The notes under the pieces are model-generated. The model saw nothing but the letters and a program-made list of their open reading frames with translations, was not told the DNA's origin and did not search any database. DNA of 51,113 nt from NCBI GenBank assembly GCA_020850535.1, contig JADZEM010000065.1, positions 1 to 51,113 on the forward strand. Reading direction: 5' to 3'. Position 1 is the first letter of the stretch, and each line of letters opens with the position of its first letter. The DNA comes from Chloroflexota bacterium (GTDB lineage: Bacteria > Chloroflexota > UBA6077 > JACCZL01). The position numbers and the translations under genes are program-made. Below, piece by piece: positions 15,389 through 23,102 of this stretch.

Positions 15389-15512
15389 GGCCTGAGGGGA
15401 CCCAACTTGAGCGGCGGCGGCCGGGCGTGCCATCCTCACGGCGACGCGGCCGACCCGGCGATTCGGTGTCGGCACGCACCGCAACGACGTTGTTGATTCC
15501 CCGGAGGCTCCG

Positions 15513-16397
15513 ATGCAGCCCGAGCTGATCGCCGATTACCAGTGTGTCGTGGGCGAAGGCCCCCTCTGGCACGCCACCGAAGGCCGCCTGTACTGGTCCG
15601 ACATCCTGACCGGCCGCCTCTTCCGCTACGACCCCGCCAGCGGCCACCACGAACAGATCTACAGCGGCCCGCAGGTCGGAGGATTCACGATCCAGGAGGA
15701 CGGCTCGCTGCTCCTGTTCATGGAGCGCGGGCAGATCGCCGTCTGGCGCGACGGCACGCTGACCACCCTGATCGACGAGATCCCGGCCATCCGCGCCAGC
15801 CGCTTCAACGACGTGATCGCCGATCCGCGCGGGCGGGTGTTCTGCGGGACCATGTCGCCGCCCGTCGAGGGCGAGCCGGCCAACAAGCGGACGGGCTTCC
15901 TCTACCGACTCGAGACGGACCTGACCTACTCCGTGGTGCTGACCGAGATCGGCGTCTCGAACGGCATGGGCTTCACCGCTGACCGGAGCAGGCTGTACTA
16001 CACCGACACCTCGACCCGCGACATCTCCCTGTTCGACTACGACGCCGACTCCGGCGCGATCACCAACAAGCGCCAGTTCGTGTACGTGGCGGACGAGCCG
16101 GGCCAGGGCGCCCCCGACGGCATGACGATGGACGCCGAGGGGTGCGTCTGGTCGGCGCGGTGGGGCGGCTCGTGCCTGGTGCGGTACGCGCCGGACGGCA
16201 GGGAGCTGTCGCGGATCGAGTTCCCGGCGAAGAAGGTCTCCAGCGCCATCTTCGCCGGGCCGGACCTCTCAGACCTGTACGTCACGACGGCCGGCGGCGA
16301 TCAGAAGGACGTGGACGGCCCCGGGGCCGGGGCGCTGTTCCGGGTGCGGCCGGGCGTGCGCGGCCTGCCGGAGTTCACCTCGCGCATCGGGCTGTAG
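15513..16397 (+). CDS. SMP-30/gluconolactonase/LRE family protein
   Basis: A 294-residue six-bladed beta-propeller of the SMP-30 family, which hydrolyses sugar lactones using a divalent metal. Motifs are GEGPLWH near residue 13 (metal-binding Glu), RFNDVIADPRGRVFCGTM near 98-115 (metal-binding Asn), NGMGFTADRSRLYYTDT near 150 and APDGMTMDAEGCVWSARW near 197 (metal-binding Asp). A GGAGG site precedes ATG 15513. The preceding amidohydrolase and following phosphonate-type hydrolase run in the same direction, but spacers of over 100 bp and an inserted element argue against one tight operon. The physiological lactone is unknown. Confidence 0.88.
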   Translation: MQPELIADYQCVVGEGPLWHATEGRLYWSDILTGRLFRYDPASGHHEQIYSGPQVGGFTIQEDGSLLLFMERGQIAVWRDGTLTTLIDEIPAIRASRFNDVIADPRGRVFCGTMSPPVEGEPANKRTGFLYRLETDLTYSVVLTEIGVSNGMGFTADRSRLYYTDTSTRDISLFDYDADSGAITNKRQFVYVADEPGQGAPDGMTMDAEGCVWSARWGGSCLVRYAPDGRELSRIEFPAKKVSSAIFAGPDLSDLYVTTAGGDQKDVDGPGAGALFRVRPGVRGLPEFTSRIGL

Positions 16398-16541
16398 CGG
16401 CCAGCAGCAGGCCGGGGTGGCCGCCGCCGCGAGGCAGTCACCCCGGCTGCTGAACCGTCTCCGGCCGGCCGCGCTCCTGGCTGCTATCCTGCCTGCTGAC
16501 TCGCGCTGAGCCGCCGCTCAGCGACGCGCCGGAGGTGGCCC

Positions 16542-17933
16542 GTGCCCACTGCCGACTCGCTCATCACCGTCAACGGGCGTGACTACCGCCTGCCGCGCCG
16601 CCCGACCGTCGTCATCACCGTCGACGGCTGCCAGCCGGCCTACCTCGACGATGGCATGGCGCGTGGCCTGATGCCCCGCCTCTCGGCGCTGCTGGCCGGC
16701 GACGGCGCGTACCACCTCGGGCGCGGGCAGATGCCCTCGCTGACCAACCCGAACAACGTCTCCATCGTGACGGGCGTGGCTCCCGCCGTCCACGGCATCC
16801 CCGGCAACCACTTCCGCGCGCCAGACGGCTCCGAAGTCCAATTGACGGACCCGGCCCACCTGCGCTGCCCGACGATCCTGGGGGAGATGCAGCGGGCTGG
16901 CGAGCTCGGGCTGCCCGGCCTGGGCATCGCCGACGTGCCGGCCGTCGTCGGGCGGCCGGCCCCGAAGATCTACGAGTGGGACGCCAGCGCCTACGCCGCC
17001 GAGATCGGGCTGACCGTTCACCGGCACCTGCTGGCGCGCGATGGGCGCGGCCTCGACCTGTTGTACGTCTCGACCACCGACTTCGTCCAGCACAAGGAAG
17101 CCCCCGGCAGGGCGATTGCATGTTGATGTCGTCGTGCCGCCGCGTCGGGGCTTGAAAGCCCCGCCTACCGTCCTGCAGTCGCTGCGCGACGCTCCAGTCT
17201 CACCGGACGACGGCTGTTCCCGGTCTCCGTCGCGCAGCGACGGAATGACTGTAGGCGGGGGTTTCAACCCCCGACCGCCCGTTCCATGATGCTTCGGGGA
17301 CACCAATGAACATGCAATCGCCCTGAAGCCCCCGGCGGGCCGATGGCCGACCAGTTCTATCGGCGCTTCGACCAGTTGCTGGGCGAGTTTCTGGATGCCG
17401 GGTTCGTGGTCGGATTCACGGCGGACCACGGCATGAACGCCAAGCAGCAGCCGGACGGCGCGCCGCGCGTCATCTACCTGGAGGACGTGCTCGACCACCT
17501 GGGCGTCCGCGACTACCACGTCGTGCTGCCGATCACCGATCCGTACGTCCTGCACCACGGGGCGCTCGGATCGTTCGCCTGGGTCTACCTGCCCGAGGCG
17601 GATCGCGAGCGCGCCCGCGCGGCCTTCGTGGCGCTCGACGGCGTCGAGGAGGTCTACCCCCGCGAGGAGGCCGCCGTCATCTACGAGCATCCGGCCGACC
17701 GCATCGGCGATCTGACCGTGGCGTCGGATGCGCGGACGGCGCTCGGGAAGGCGCAGTCCAAGCACGACCTGTCGCTAGTCGAGACGGGGCTGCGCTCGCA
17801 CGGGGGCCGCCACGAGCAGATCGTGCCGATCGTGGTGAGCCACCCGTTGAAGCCACGGTATGCGGCGTGGCACGCGGCCGGCGCGCAGAGCCGCGACCTG
17901 TTCGACTTCGTGCTGAACGGCATCGAAGGGTAG
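16542..17933 (+). pseudogene. Phosphonoacetate hydrolase-like gene interrupted by a MITE
   Basis: Both halves belong to one alkaline-phosphatase-superfamily hydrolase resembling phosphonoacetate hydrolase, which cleaves phosphonoacetate to acetate and phosphate. The first half has VVITVDGCQPAYLD, SLTNPNNVSIVTG and YVSTTDFVQHKEAPG; the second has GFTADHGMNAK, ITDPYVLHHGALGSFAWVYLP and RSHGGRHEQIVP. A 218-bp element at 17108-17325 separates them and brings a stop at 17124-17126. Removing the element plus one target copy (228 bp, 76 codons) restores one frame. From memory of the family, about 40 residues after TILGEMQRAGE also seem to be missing, which would be a second lesion. GTG 16542 has GGAGG 6 bp upstream. 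An ATG at 17343 could start a C-terminal fragment, but it would lack the first metal ligands. Confidence 0.85.
17108..17325 (+). mobile_element. MITE-like element (218 bp) inside a gene, 10-bp target duplication
   Basis: This is the reference copy. The ends CAGGGCGATTGCATGTT and AACATGCAATCGCCCTG are perfect inverted repeats. AAGCCCCCGG is duplicated at 17098-17107 and 17326-17335; counting the outer G and C, the repeated string is 12 bp. Inside, a block with GGGGCTTGAAAGCCCC and CCGCCTAC is mirrored by GTAGGCGG and GGGGTTTCAACCCC, and a GTCGCTGCGCGAC hairpin is mirrored by GTCGCGCAGCGAC, so the element is a near-palindrome. It has no coding capacity and must depend on a transposase encoded elsewhere. 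Confidence 0.92.
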
Positions 17934-17974
17934 GAGCGGCACGCGGTCGCCCACATCCGTCGATATAGGCGCAA

Positions 17975-17980
17975 TATAAT
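17975..17980 (+). promoter_or_regulatory. Candidate -10 box (TATAAT) before the flagellin-like gene
   Basis: A consensus TATAAT lies in an unusually AT-rich patch (about 17960-17990) of this GC-rich region, 110 bp upstream of the flagellin-like start. No good -35 box is seen at the expected distance. Confidence 0.4.
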
Positions 17981-18089
17981 CTTTACATCCAGCGCGCAAA
18001 CGCGATAGCATGATGGTGAAGGCGCGCGGTCATCGCTGGCAGGCTCGGTGGCGGGCGCTCCTACCGCTCACCCTCCGGAGGCCGCGCTC

Positions 18090-18926
18090 GTGCCCGTCCC
18101 GCCCTTGCCGTTCTTCCGATCACCTCGGGACAACGACGCGCTGGCCGGCCGTAGTGGCCTGGCGGGTGGCTTGCGCATGCAGATCGCGCGCATCGGCCCC
18201 GCCGACGACGCCGAGAGCGGCCTGCTGAGCAGCATCGACGGTGGCGGCACGCCGGCCATGCTGGTGGACGACAGCCGGGCATCCATCGCCGCGCTCAACG
18301 AGGCGCGTGACCGTGCAGCACAGGTCGGAACGGGCCTGGAGCAGCTCGAATCGGCAGCGGACAGCGCGACGACCGTCAAGACGCTCCTGGCCCAGCTTGG
18401 AGACGCGGTGGTGGTCAGCACCGGCCACGGCATGCAGCCGCAGGAGCGCGCGGCACTGCAGCGTCAGGTCAACGAACTGCTGGGCGAGATCGACTCCCTT
18501 GCCGACGGGACGCTGTTCAACCAGGAGCTGCTGCGGCCCGGGATACGCAGCGCCTCGGGGCAAACCGCCACCCCCGCCCCGTTCAAGCAGATCAGCACCT
18601 CGGCGCTGGGCCTGACCGAGCTGTCGGTGCGCTCCTCAGACCAGGCCGTCGCCGCATCCGGCGCCCTCGACCTGGCCGGCACGCGGCTGGATCGCGCCGC
18701 CGACGCCGTCCGGCGGGCGCAGGCGCGCCTCGAGGACGACCTGGATGCCCTGACCAGCCCGCCGCTCACGGCGACCGGCGAGCTGGCGTTGGGGAACTCG
18801 ACGGCGGCGTTCGGCACGACGATCCAGCTGCGCTCGGATCTGCTGTCCAGCCCTGGCGACGCCCTGCTGGCGCAGTCTGGCCTGGATGTCTCGCGGGTCT
18901 TCCGCCTGCTCGATACGTCGTCGTAG
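18090..18926 (+). CDS. Flagellin-like protein (D0/D1 helices only), orphan
   Basis: A 278-residue protein with the layout of flagellin lacking its variable middle. The N-terminal part has IGPADDAESGLL near residue 35 (compare ISSAADDAAGL of flagellins), then a long helix and the stretch ERAALQRQVNELLGEIDSLAD then LFNQELL near 120-150, which matches the conserved flagellin segment around ALQxEVxQLxxEIDxIA...FNGxxLL. The C-terminal part has ALGLTEL, a helix and a tail GDALLAQSGLDVSRVFRLLD resembling the flagellin end (MLxQANQxPxxVLxLL). GTG 18090 follows CCGGAGG at a 7-bp spacing. No other flagellar gene is in the window. It may be a true flagellin whose partners lie elsewhere, or a repurposed secreted helical protein. 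Confidence 0.65.
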   Translation: MPVPPLPFFRSPRDNDALAGRSGLAGGLRMQIARIGPADDAESGLLSSIDGGGTPAMLVDDSRASIAALNEARDRAAQVGTGLEQLESAADSATTVKTLLAQLGDAVVVSTGHGMQPQERAALQRQVNELLGEIDSLADGTLFNQELLRPGIRSASGQTATPAPFKQISTSALGLTELSVRSSDQAVAASGALDLAGTRLDRAADAVRRAQARLEDDLDALTSPPLTATGELALGNSTAAFGTTIQLRSDLLSSPGDALLAQSGLDVSRVFRLLDTSS

Positions 18927-18967
18927 ACACGTTCCGTCGAGAACAGCGGCCAGCCCGTCCGATTCGG

Positions 18968-18973
18968 TACAAC
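18968..18973 (+). promoter_or_regulatory. -10-like box close to the rsgA start
   Basis: TACAAC ends 7 bp before ATG 18981, the same geometry as at 6106-6119. It suggests a leaderless or nearly leaderless rsgA transcript. No -35 box is obvious, and read-through from the gene upstream is equally possible. Confidence 0.3.
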
Positions 18974-18980
18974 CTGACGG

Positions 18981-20081
18981 ATGGGACAGACAGCGCCAGG
19001 AAGCATCCTCAACGCCTACGGCTTCGACGGTCTGTTCGCCGAGCGGTTCGAGCCGTACGGCGAGCAGGGGCTGCTGCCGGCCCGCGTGGTGGTCGAGTAC
19101 CAACACATCTACCGGGTGGTGACCGAGGGCGGCGAGCTGCTGGCGACGGTGGCCGGCCGGCTGCGGCACCGGGCGGGCGGGCGCGTGGACTACCCGGCCG
19201 TTGGCGACTGGGTGGGGCTGCGCCGCATCCCGAACACGACGGGCGAGGAGCGCGCCACCATCCACGGCGTCCTGGAGCGCAAGAGCCGCTTCGTGCGGAA
19301 GGTCGCGGGGAGCGTCGTGGCCGAGCAGGTGGTGGCGGCCAACGTGGACGTGGTGCTGCTGGTGATGGCGCTGGTGGACGCTGACTTCAGCCCGCGCCGG
19401 CTGGAACGGTACCTCGTGCTGGCACACGAGAGCGGCGCGCGTCCGGTCCTGGTGCTGACCAAAACCGATCTGTGCGACGACCTGAACGACCGGCTGTCTG
19501 CCGCCCGCGCAGTCACCGGCCCGAACCTGCCGATCCACACGGTGAGCCGCCCGCGCGACGAAGGGTATGACGACCTGTTCGCCTATCTCCAGCCCGGGCA
19601 GACGGTCGCGCTGCTCGGGTCATCGGGCGTCGGCAAATCCACCATCGTCAACCGGCTGGCCGGGCGCGAGCTGCAGCGCACCCAGGAGGTCCGCGAGTTC
19701 GACGGGCGCGGACGCCACACCACGACCCATCGGCAGTTGCTGCTGCTCGACGGCGGCGGCCTGATGATGGACACGCCCGGCATGCGCGAGCTGCAGCTCT
19801 GGGACGTGGACGAGGGTGTGGAAGAGACGTTCGCGGACATCGAGGACCTGGCGCTCCAGTGCCGCTTCCCGGACTGCCTGCACACGACGGAGCCAGGGTG
19901 TGCCGTGCTGGCGGCCGTCGAGGCGGGGACGCTGGGGCAGGATCGGCTGGAGAGCTACCACAAGCTGCGCCGCGAGCTGCGGGCGCTGGCGGCTCGCCAG
20001 GATCACCTGAACCGCCAGTTCGAGAAGCGGCGGGTGCGGGCGGCCACGAAGGCGTTCAACAAGCACGCGCCTCGGCGGTAA
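18981..20081 (+). CDS. rsgA: Ribosome small subunit biogenesis GTPase RsgA
   Basis: RsgA is a circularly permuted GTPase that helps mature the 30S ribosomal subunit. In the 366-residue product the G motifs occur in permuted order: G4 LTKTD near residue 156, then G1 GSSGVGKST near 214-222, then G3 DTPGMRE near 264. An N-terminal OB-fold covers about 30-110. The C-terminal zinc-binding part has the Cys/His set CRFPDCLHTTEPGC near 293-306, followed by a basic helical tail (EKRRVRAATKAFNKH). Length and motif order fit the family fully. The spacing to the flagellin-like gene is 54 bp. Confidence 0.95.
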   Translation: MGQTAPGSILNAYGFDGLFAERFEPYGEQGLLPARVVVEYQHIYRVVTEGGELLATVAGRLRHRAGGRVDYPAVGDWVGLRRIPNTTGEERATIHGVLERKSRFVRKVAGSVVAEQVVAANVDVVLLVMALVDADFSPRRLERYLVLAHESGARPVLVLTKTDLCDDLNDRLSAARAVTGPNLPIHTVSRPRDEGYDDLFAYLQPGQTVALLGSSGVGKSTIVNRLAGRELQRTQEVREFDGRGRHTTTHRQLLLLDGGGLMMDTPGMRELQLWDVDEGVEETFADIEDLALQCRFPDCLHTTEPGCAVLAAVEAGTLGQDRLESYHKLRRELRALAARQDHLNRQFEKRRVRAATKAFNKHAPRR

Positions 20082-20139
20082 GCTCGCCATCGGCAAGCGC
20101 GCCATCCGTTCGGCAGGCGCCGAACGGCCGCGCACCCAC

Positions 20140-20168
20140 TTGACAGCCCGTGAGGACCGCTGTATGCT
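20140..20168 (+). promoter_or_regulatory. Sigma-70-type promoter of the lacI-sugar importer operon
   Basis: A consensus -35 box TTGACA (20140-20145), a 17-bp spacer and a -10 box TATGCT (20163-20168) predict a start near 20175. The LacI operator begins directly after that point. This is the best promoter in the window. Confidence 0.8.
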
Positions 20169-20180
20169 GCGGGAAGGTTA

Positions 20181-20196
20181 CCGGTAACGTTACCGG
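20181..20196. promoter_or_regulatory. LacI-type palindromic operator
   Basis: CCGGTAACGTTACCGG is a perfect 16-bp palindrome with the central CG typical of LacI/GalR operators, and the flanking GGTTA makes a second overlapping palindrome (GTTACCGGTAAC). It sits just after the predicted transcription start and before the regulator gene, the position expected for autorepression that also controls the importer genes. Confidence 0.8.
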
Positions 20197-20208
20197 AGTT
20201 CGTGCGCA

Positions 20209-21249
20209 GTGGCACGGAGTCTCGCAGTGCGCGTCACCATCCGCGATGTCGCGGCGAAGTCAGGCGTCTCCGCCAACACGGTCTCGCGCGTCCTCAACGG
20301 CAAGCAGGACGTCAGTCCGGTGACCCGTGAGCGGGTGCAGGCCGTCATCGACGAGCTTGGCTTCCGCCCGAACAACCTCGCGCGCTCGCTGCTGCGGCGG
20401 CAGAGTCACACCATCGGGCACGTCGTCACCGACTGCACGAACCCGAATACCGCCCAGCAGATCCGCGCCATTCAGGACGTGACGACCCGCGAAGGGTACA
20501 GCGTCGTCCTGTTCGACACGAACGAGCGGGCGGACCGCCAGACCCAGTCCCTGCACCTGCTGGAAGGGCAGGTGGTGGACGGCATCATCCTGACGCCGGC
20601 CCGCTCCGAGGACGATGGGCTGGCGAAGTTCGTCGGGCGGGGCAACCGGCTGGTGCTGCTCAACCGCGACGTGCCCGGCCTCGACGTGGACCGGGTGATG
20701 ATCGACAACCGGGCCGGCGCGCGGGCGGCCATCGAGCACCTGATCGAGCTTGGGCATCGGCGCATCGCCTACATCACCGGCCGCCCGGAGATCTCGACGG
20801 TTTCCGAGCGGCTGGCGGGCTACCAGGATGCGCTCGCGGCACACGGGATCACACTCGACCCGCACCTCGTCTGCCGGGTCGAGATCGACGTGGAAGCGGC
20901 CACCGAGGCGACCGGCAAGCTGCTTGGACGCCGCCGACGCCCGACGGCGATCTTCGCCTACAACGACCTGATGGCCGTTGGGGCGCTGGTGGCGATCCGC
21001 GCGGCCGGCCTGCGCGTGCCCGAGGACATCTCGCTGGTCGGCCACGACGACATCCTCTACGCGCCCTATCTCCAGGTGCCGCTGACCACCGTGGCCCAGC
21101 CGACCCGTGAGATGGCCGAGACGGCCGCCCGGCTGCTGGTCGCGCGGGTGCGCGGCGACACCGCTCCCCATCGTCGGATCGTCCTGCCGCCGAGGCTCGT
21201 CGTGCGGGCGTCCACCGCTGCCCCTCCCGGACTGGAGGCCGTCTCATGA
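20209..21249 (+). CDS. LacI-family transcriptional regulator
   Basis: A 346-residue repressor-type regulator. The N-terminal helix-turn-helix is VTIRDVAAKSGVSANTVSRVLNG (about residues 9-31) with the hinge helix PNNLARSLLRRQ near 57; a periplasmic-binding-protein-like sensor domain fills the rest (for example AIFAYNDLMAVGALVAIRAAG near 245 and ISLVGHDDI near 280). GTG 20209 is used here; GTG 20227, nearer the helix-turn-helix, is as plausible. Its stop overlaps the first permease start (ATGA). It should bind the palindrome at 20181-20196, repress its own operon and release on binding a sugar taken up by the importer; the sugar is unknown. Confidence 0.92.
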   Translation: MARSLAVRVTIRDVAAKSGVSANTVSRVLNGKQDVSPVTRERVQAVIDELGFRPNNLARSLLRRQSHTIGHVVTDCTNPNTAQQIRAIQDVTTREGYSVVLFDTNERADRQTQSLHLLEGQVVDGIILTPARSEDDGLAKFVGRGNRLVLLNRDVPGLDVDRVMIDNRAGARAAIEHLIELGHRRIAYITGRPEISTVSERLAGYQDALAAHGITLDPHLVCRVEIDVEAATEATGKLLGRRRRPTAIFAYNDLMAVGALVAIRAAGLRVPEDISLVGHDDILYAPYLQVPLTTVAQPTREMAETAARLLVARVRGDTAPHRRIVLPPRLVVRASTAAPPGLEAVS

Positions 21250-22187
21250 GCGCATCGGCGCGCCCATCGTCGCCCCGCGCAGCCACCCACGACGCGCCGT
21301 CCACGGGCGGCCTCGGCGCGTTCCTGGAGCGGCGCATCGCCTACATCCTGGTCTTCCCCACGGTTGTCGGCATCCTGCTGGTGGACGTGTACCCGCTCCT
21401 GTTCAACCTCTGGATCAGCTTTCAGGAGCGCAAGATCTCCTCGGCCACGGCCACCTTCATCGGGTTCCGCAACTATCAGCGCATCCTGGCCGACCCCGAG
21501 GTCTGGAACGCCATCTGGATCTCGATCATCTTCACGGTGGCGTCGGTGTTCTTCTCGTTCATCATCGGGTTCGGGCTGGCGCTGCTGCTGAATCGGCAGT
21601 TCCCCTTCCGGGGCATCGTCCGCTCGGTGTTCATCATCCCGTGGGCGATCCCGGCCTTCGTGGCGGCGCTGGTCTGGGCCTGGATGTTCAACGACCAGTT
21701 CGGCATCCTGGCGGCGCTGTTCCGAAGCGCTGGCTGGCGCGCCCCGATCTGGCTCGGGAAGGACTGGGCGCTCTGGTCGCTGATCGCGGTGATGGTCTGG
21801 AAGAGCTTCCCGTTCCAACTGGTGGTGCTGCTGGCGGGCCTCCAGTCGATCCCGAAGGAGCAGTACGAGGCGGCGGCGGTCGACGGCGCGAACGTCTTCC
21901 AGCGCTTCTGGTCGATCACCCTGCCGTTGGTCAAGCCGGTCGCGATGGTGGGCGTCCTCCTGGCGGCCGTCAACGCCTTCCACTACTTCACAATCCCCTG
22001 GATTCTGACGCGGGGCGGCCCGGCCAACGCCACCAACGTCATCCCGATTGCGACCTACAACATCGCCTTTATCGCGGGGGACTTCGGGTACGCCGCCGCC
22101 GCCGCCGTGCTGATGTTCCTGTTCATCCTGCTGATCAGCGGCATCTACATCTGGCAGTACATCCGGGAGGTGCAGGACGTTGGCTAG
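21246..22187 (+). CDS. Carbohydrate ABC importer permease, MalF type
   Basis: An inner-membrane permease of 313 residues with about six transmembrane segments, the first at IAYILVFPTVVGILLVDVYPLLF. The EAA loop that contacts the ATPase is EQYEAAAVDGANVFQRFWSITLPLVKP near 205-232. It overlaps lacI by 4 bp and the next permease by 8 bp, so the genes are translated together. Permease class and gene order point to a sugar or oligosaccharide. No ATPase gene lies in this cluster. Confidence 0.92.
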   Translation: MSASARPSSPRAATHDAPSTGGLGAFLERRIAYILVFPTVVGILLVDVYPLLFNLWISFQERKISSATATFIGFRNYQRILADPEVWNAIWISIIFTVASVFFSFIIGFGLALLLNRQFPFRGIVRSVFIIPWAIPAFVAALVWAWMFNDQFGILAALFRSAGWRAPIWLGKDWALWSLIAVMVWKSFPFQLVVLLAGLQSIPKEQYEAAAVDGANVFQRFWSITLPLVKPVAMVGVLLAAVNAFHYFTIPWILTRGGPANATNVIPIATYNIAFIAGDFGYAAAAAVLMFLFILLISGIYIWQYIREVQDVG

Positions 22188-23064
22188 CCTTGCCGTGAGC
22201 GCCGCTCCGCGCCGCCCGCTGCGTCGCCGCCTGAGCCAGCATGTCGGCAGCGCGGCGGCCTGGGCCGTCATCCTGTTCGCCATCTTCGTGGCGCTGTTCC
22301 CCTTCTTCTGGGTCTTGCGGACGGCCGTCACGCCGGCCCCGGAGGCGTTCTCGCTGCGCCCGACGCTGCTCCCGAACAGCTACACCCTGGACAACATCGT
22401 TCGGGTGATCGTCTCGCCAACCCTGCCGTTCGGGCGGTACTTCTTGAACAGCGCGCTGGTCTCGCTGGGGACCACCGTGCTGGTGCTGGTCGCCGGCTCG
22501 TGGGGTGCATACGCCCTGGCGAGGCTGAAGTTCCGGGGGCAGCGGGCGTTCGGGATCTCGCTGCTGCTGATCCAGTTGTTCCCGGCCGTGCTGCTGGTCA
22601 TCCCATTGTTCGTGGTGTTCGCACGGGTCGGGCTGGTGAACAACCTGCTCGGGCTGGTGGTGGCCTACACCACGTTCAACCTGCCGTTCGTGACGTGGCT
22701 GCTGCGCGGCTACTTTCTGTCGATCCCACGCGAGCTCGAGGATGCCGCCAGAATCGATGGGTGCAGCTACCTGGGCGTGCTGTTCCGGGTGGTACTGCCA
22801 ATGGCCGCGCCAGGGCTGGCGGCTGTCGCCACGCTGGCGTTCGTCAACTCCTGGAATGAGTTCTTCTTCGCCTACGTGATGATCAACGACGACGCCAAAC
22901 GGGTGCTGGCCATCGGCTTGTCGGCGTACATCGACCAGTTCCGCACGGACTACACCGGCCTCTTCGCGATGGCGACGCTGACGACGCTGCCGGTCGTCGC
23001 CGTCTTCGTGATCTTCCAGCGGTACCTCGTCGGCGGACTCACCGCCGGCGCCGTCAAGTCGTGA
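22180..23064 (+). CDS. Carbohydrate ABC importer permease, MalG type
   Basis: The partner permease, 294 residues with about six membrane segments; the first is AAAWAVILFAIFVALFPFFWVL. Its EAA loop is ELEDAARIDGCSYLGVLFRVVLPMAAP near 187-213. A TTG at 22180 follows GGGAGGTG at a suitable distance and overlaps the previous gene by 8 bp; an in-frame GTG at 22195 is the alternative. It forms a heterodimer with the MalF-type permease and uses the binding protein encoded downstream. Confidence 0.91.
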   Translation: MASLAVSAAPRRPLRRRLSQHVGSAAAWAVILFAIFVALFPFFWVLRTAVTPAPEAFSLRPTLLPNSYTLDNIVRVIVSPTLPFGRYFLNSALVSLGTTVLVLVAGSWGAYALARLKFRGQRAFGISLLLIQLFPAVLLVIPLFVVFARVGLVNNLLGLVVAYTTFNLPFVTWLLRGYFLSIPRELEDAARIDGCSYLGVLFRVVLPMAAPGLAAVATLAFVNSWNEFFFAYVMINDDAKRVLAIGLSAYIDQFRTDYTGLFAMATLTTLPVVAVFVIFQRYLVGGLTAGAVKS

Positions 23065-23102
23065 GCGTCGCCGACGCGGACGCTCGACCCAAGGGAGGGG
23101 CA

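Noticed and set aside
17343-17933. Independent functional gene downstream of the inserted element
   Set aside because: It encodes only the C-terminal part of the hydrolase; the metal ligands in the first half are missing and no ribosome site precedes the ATG.
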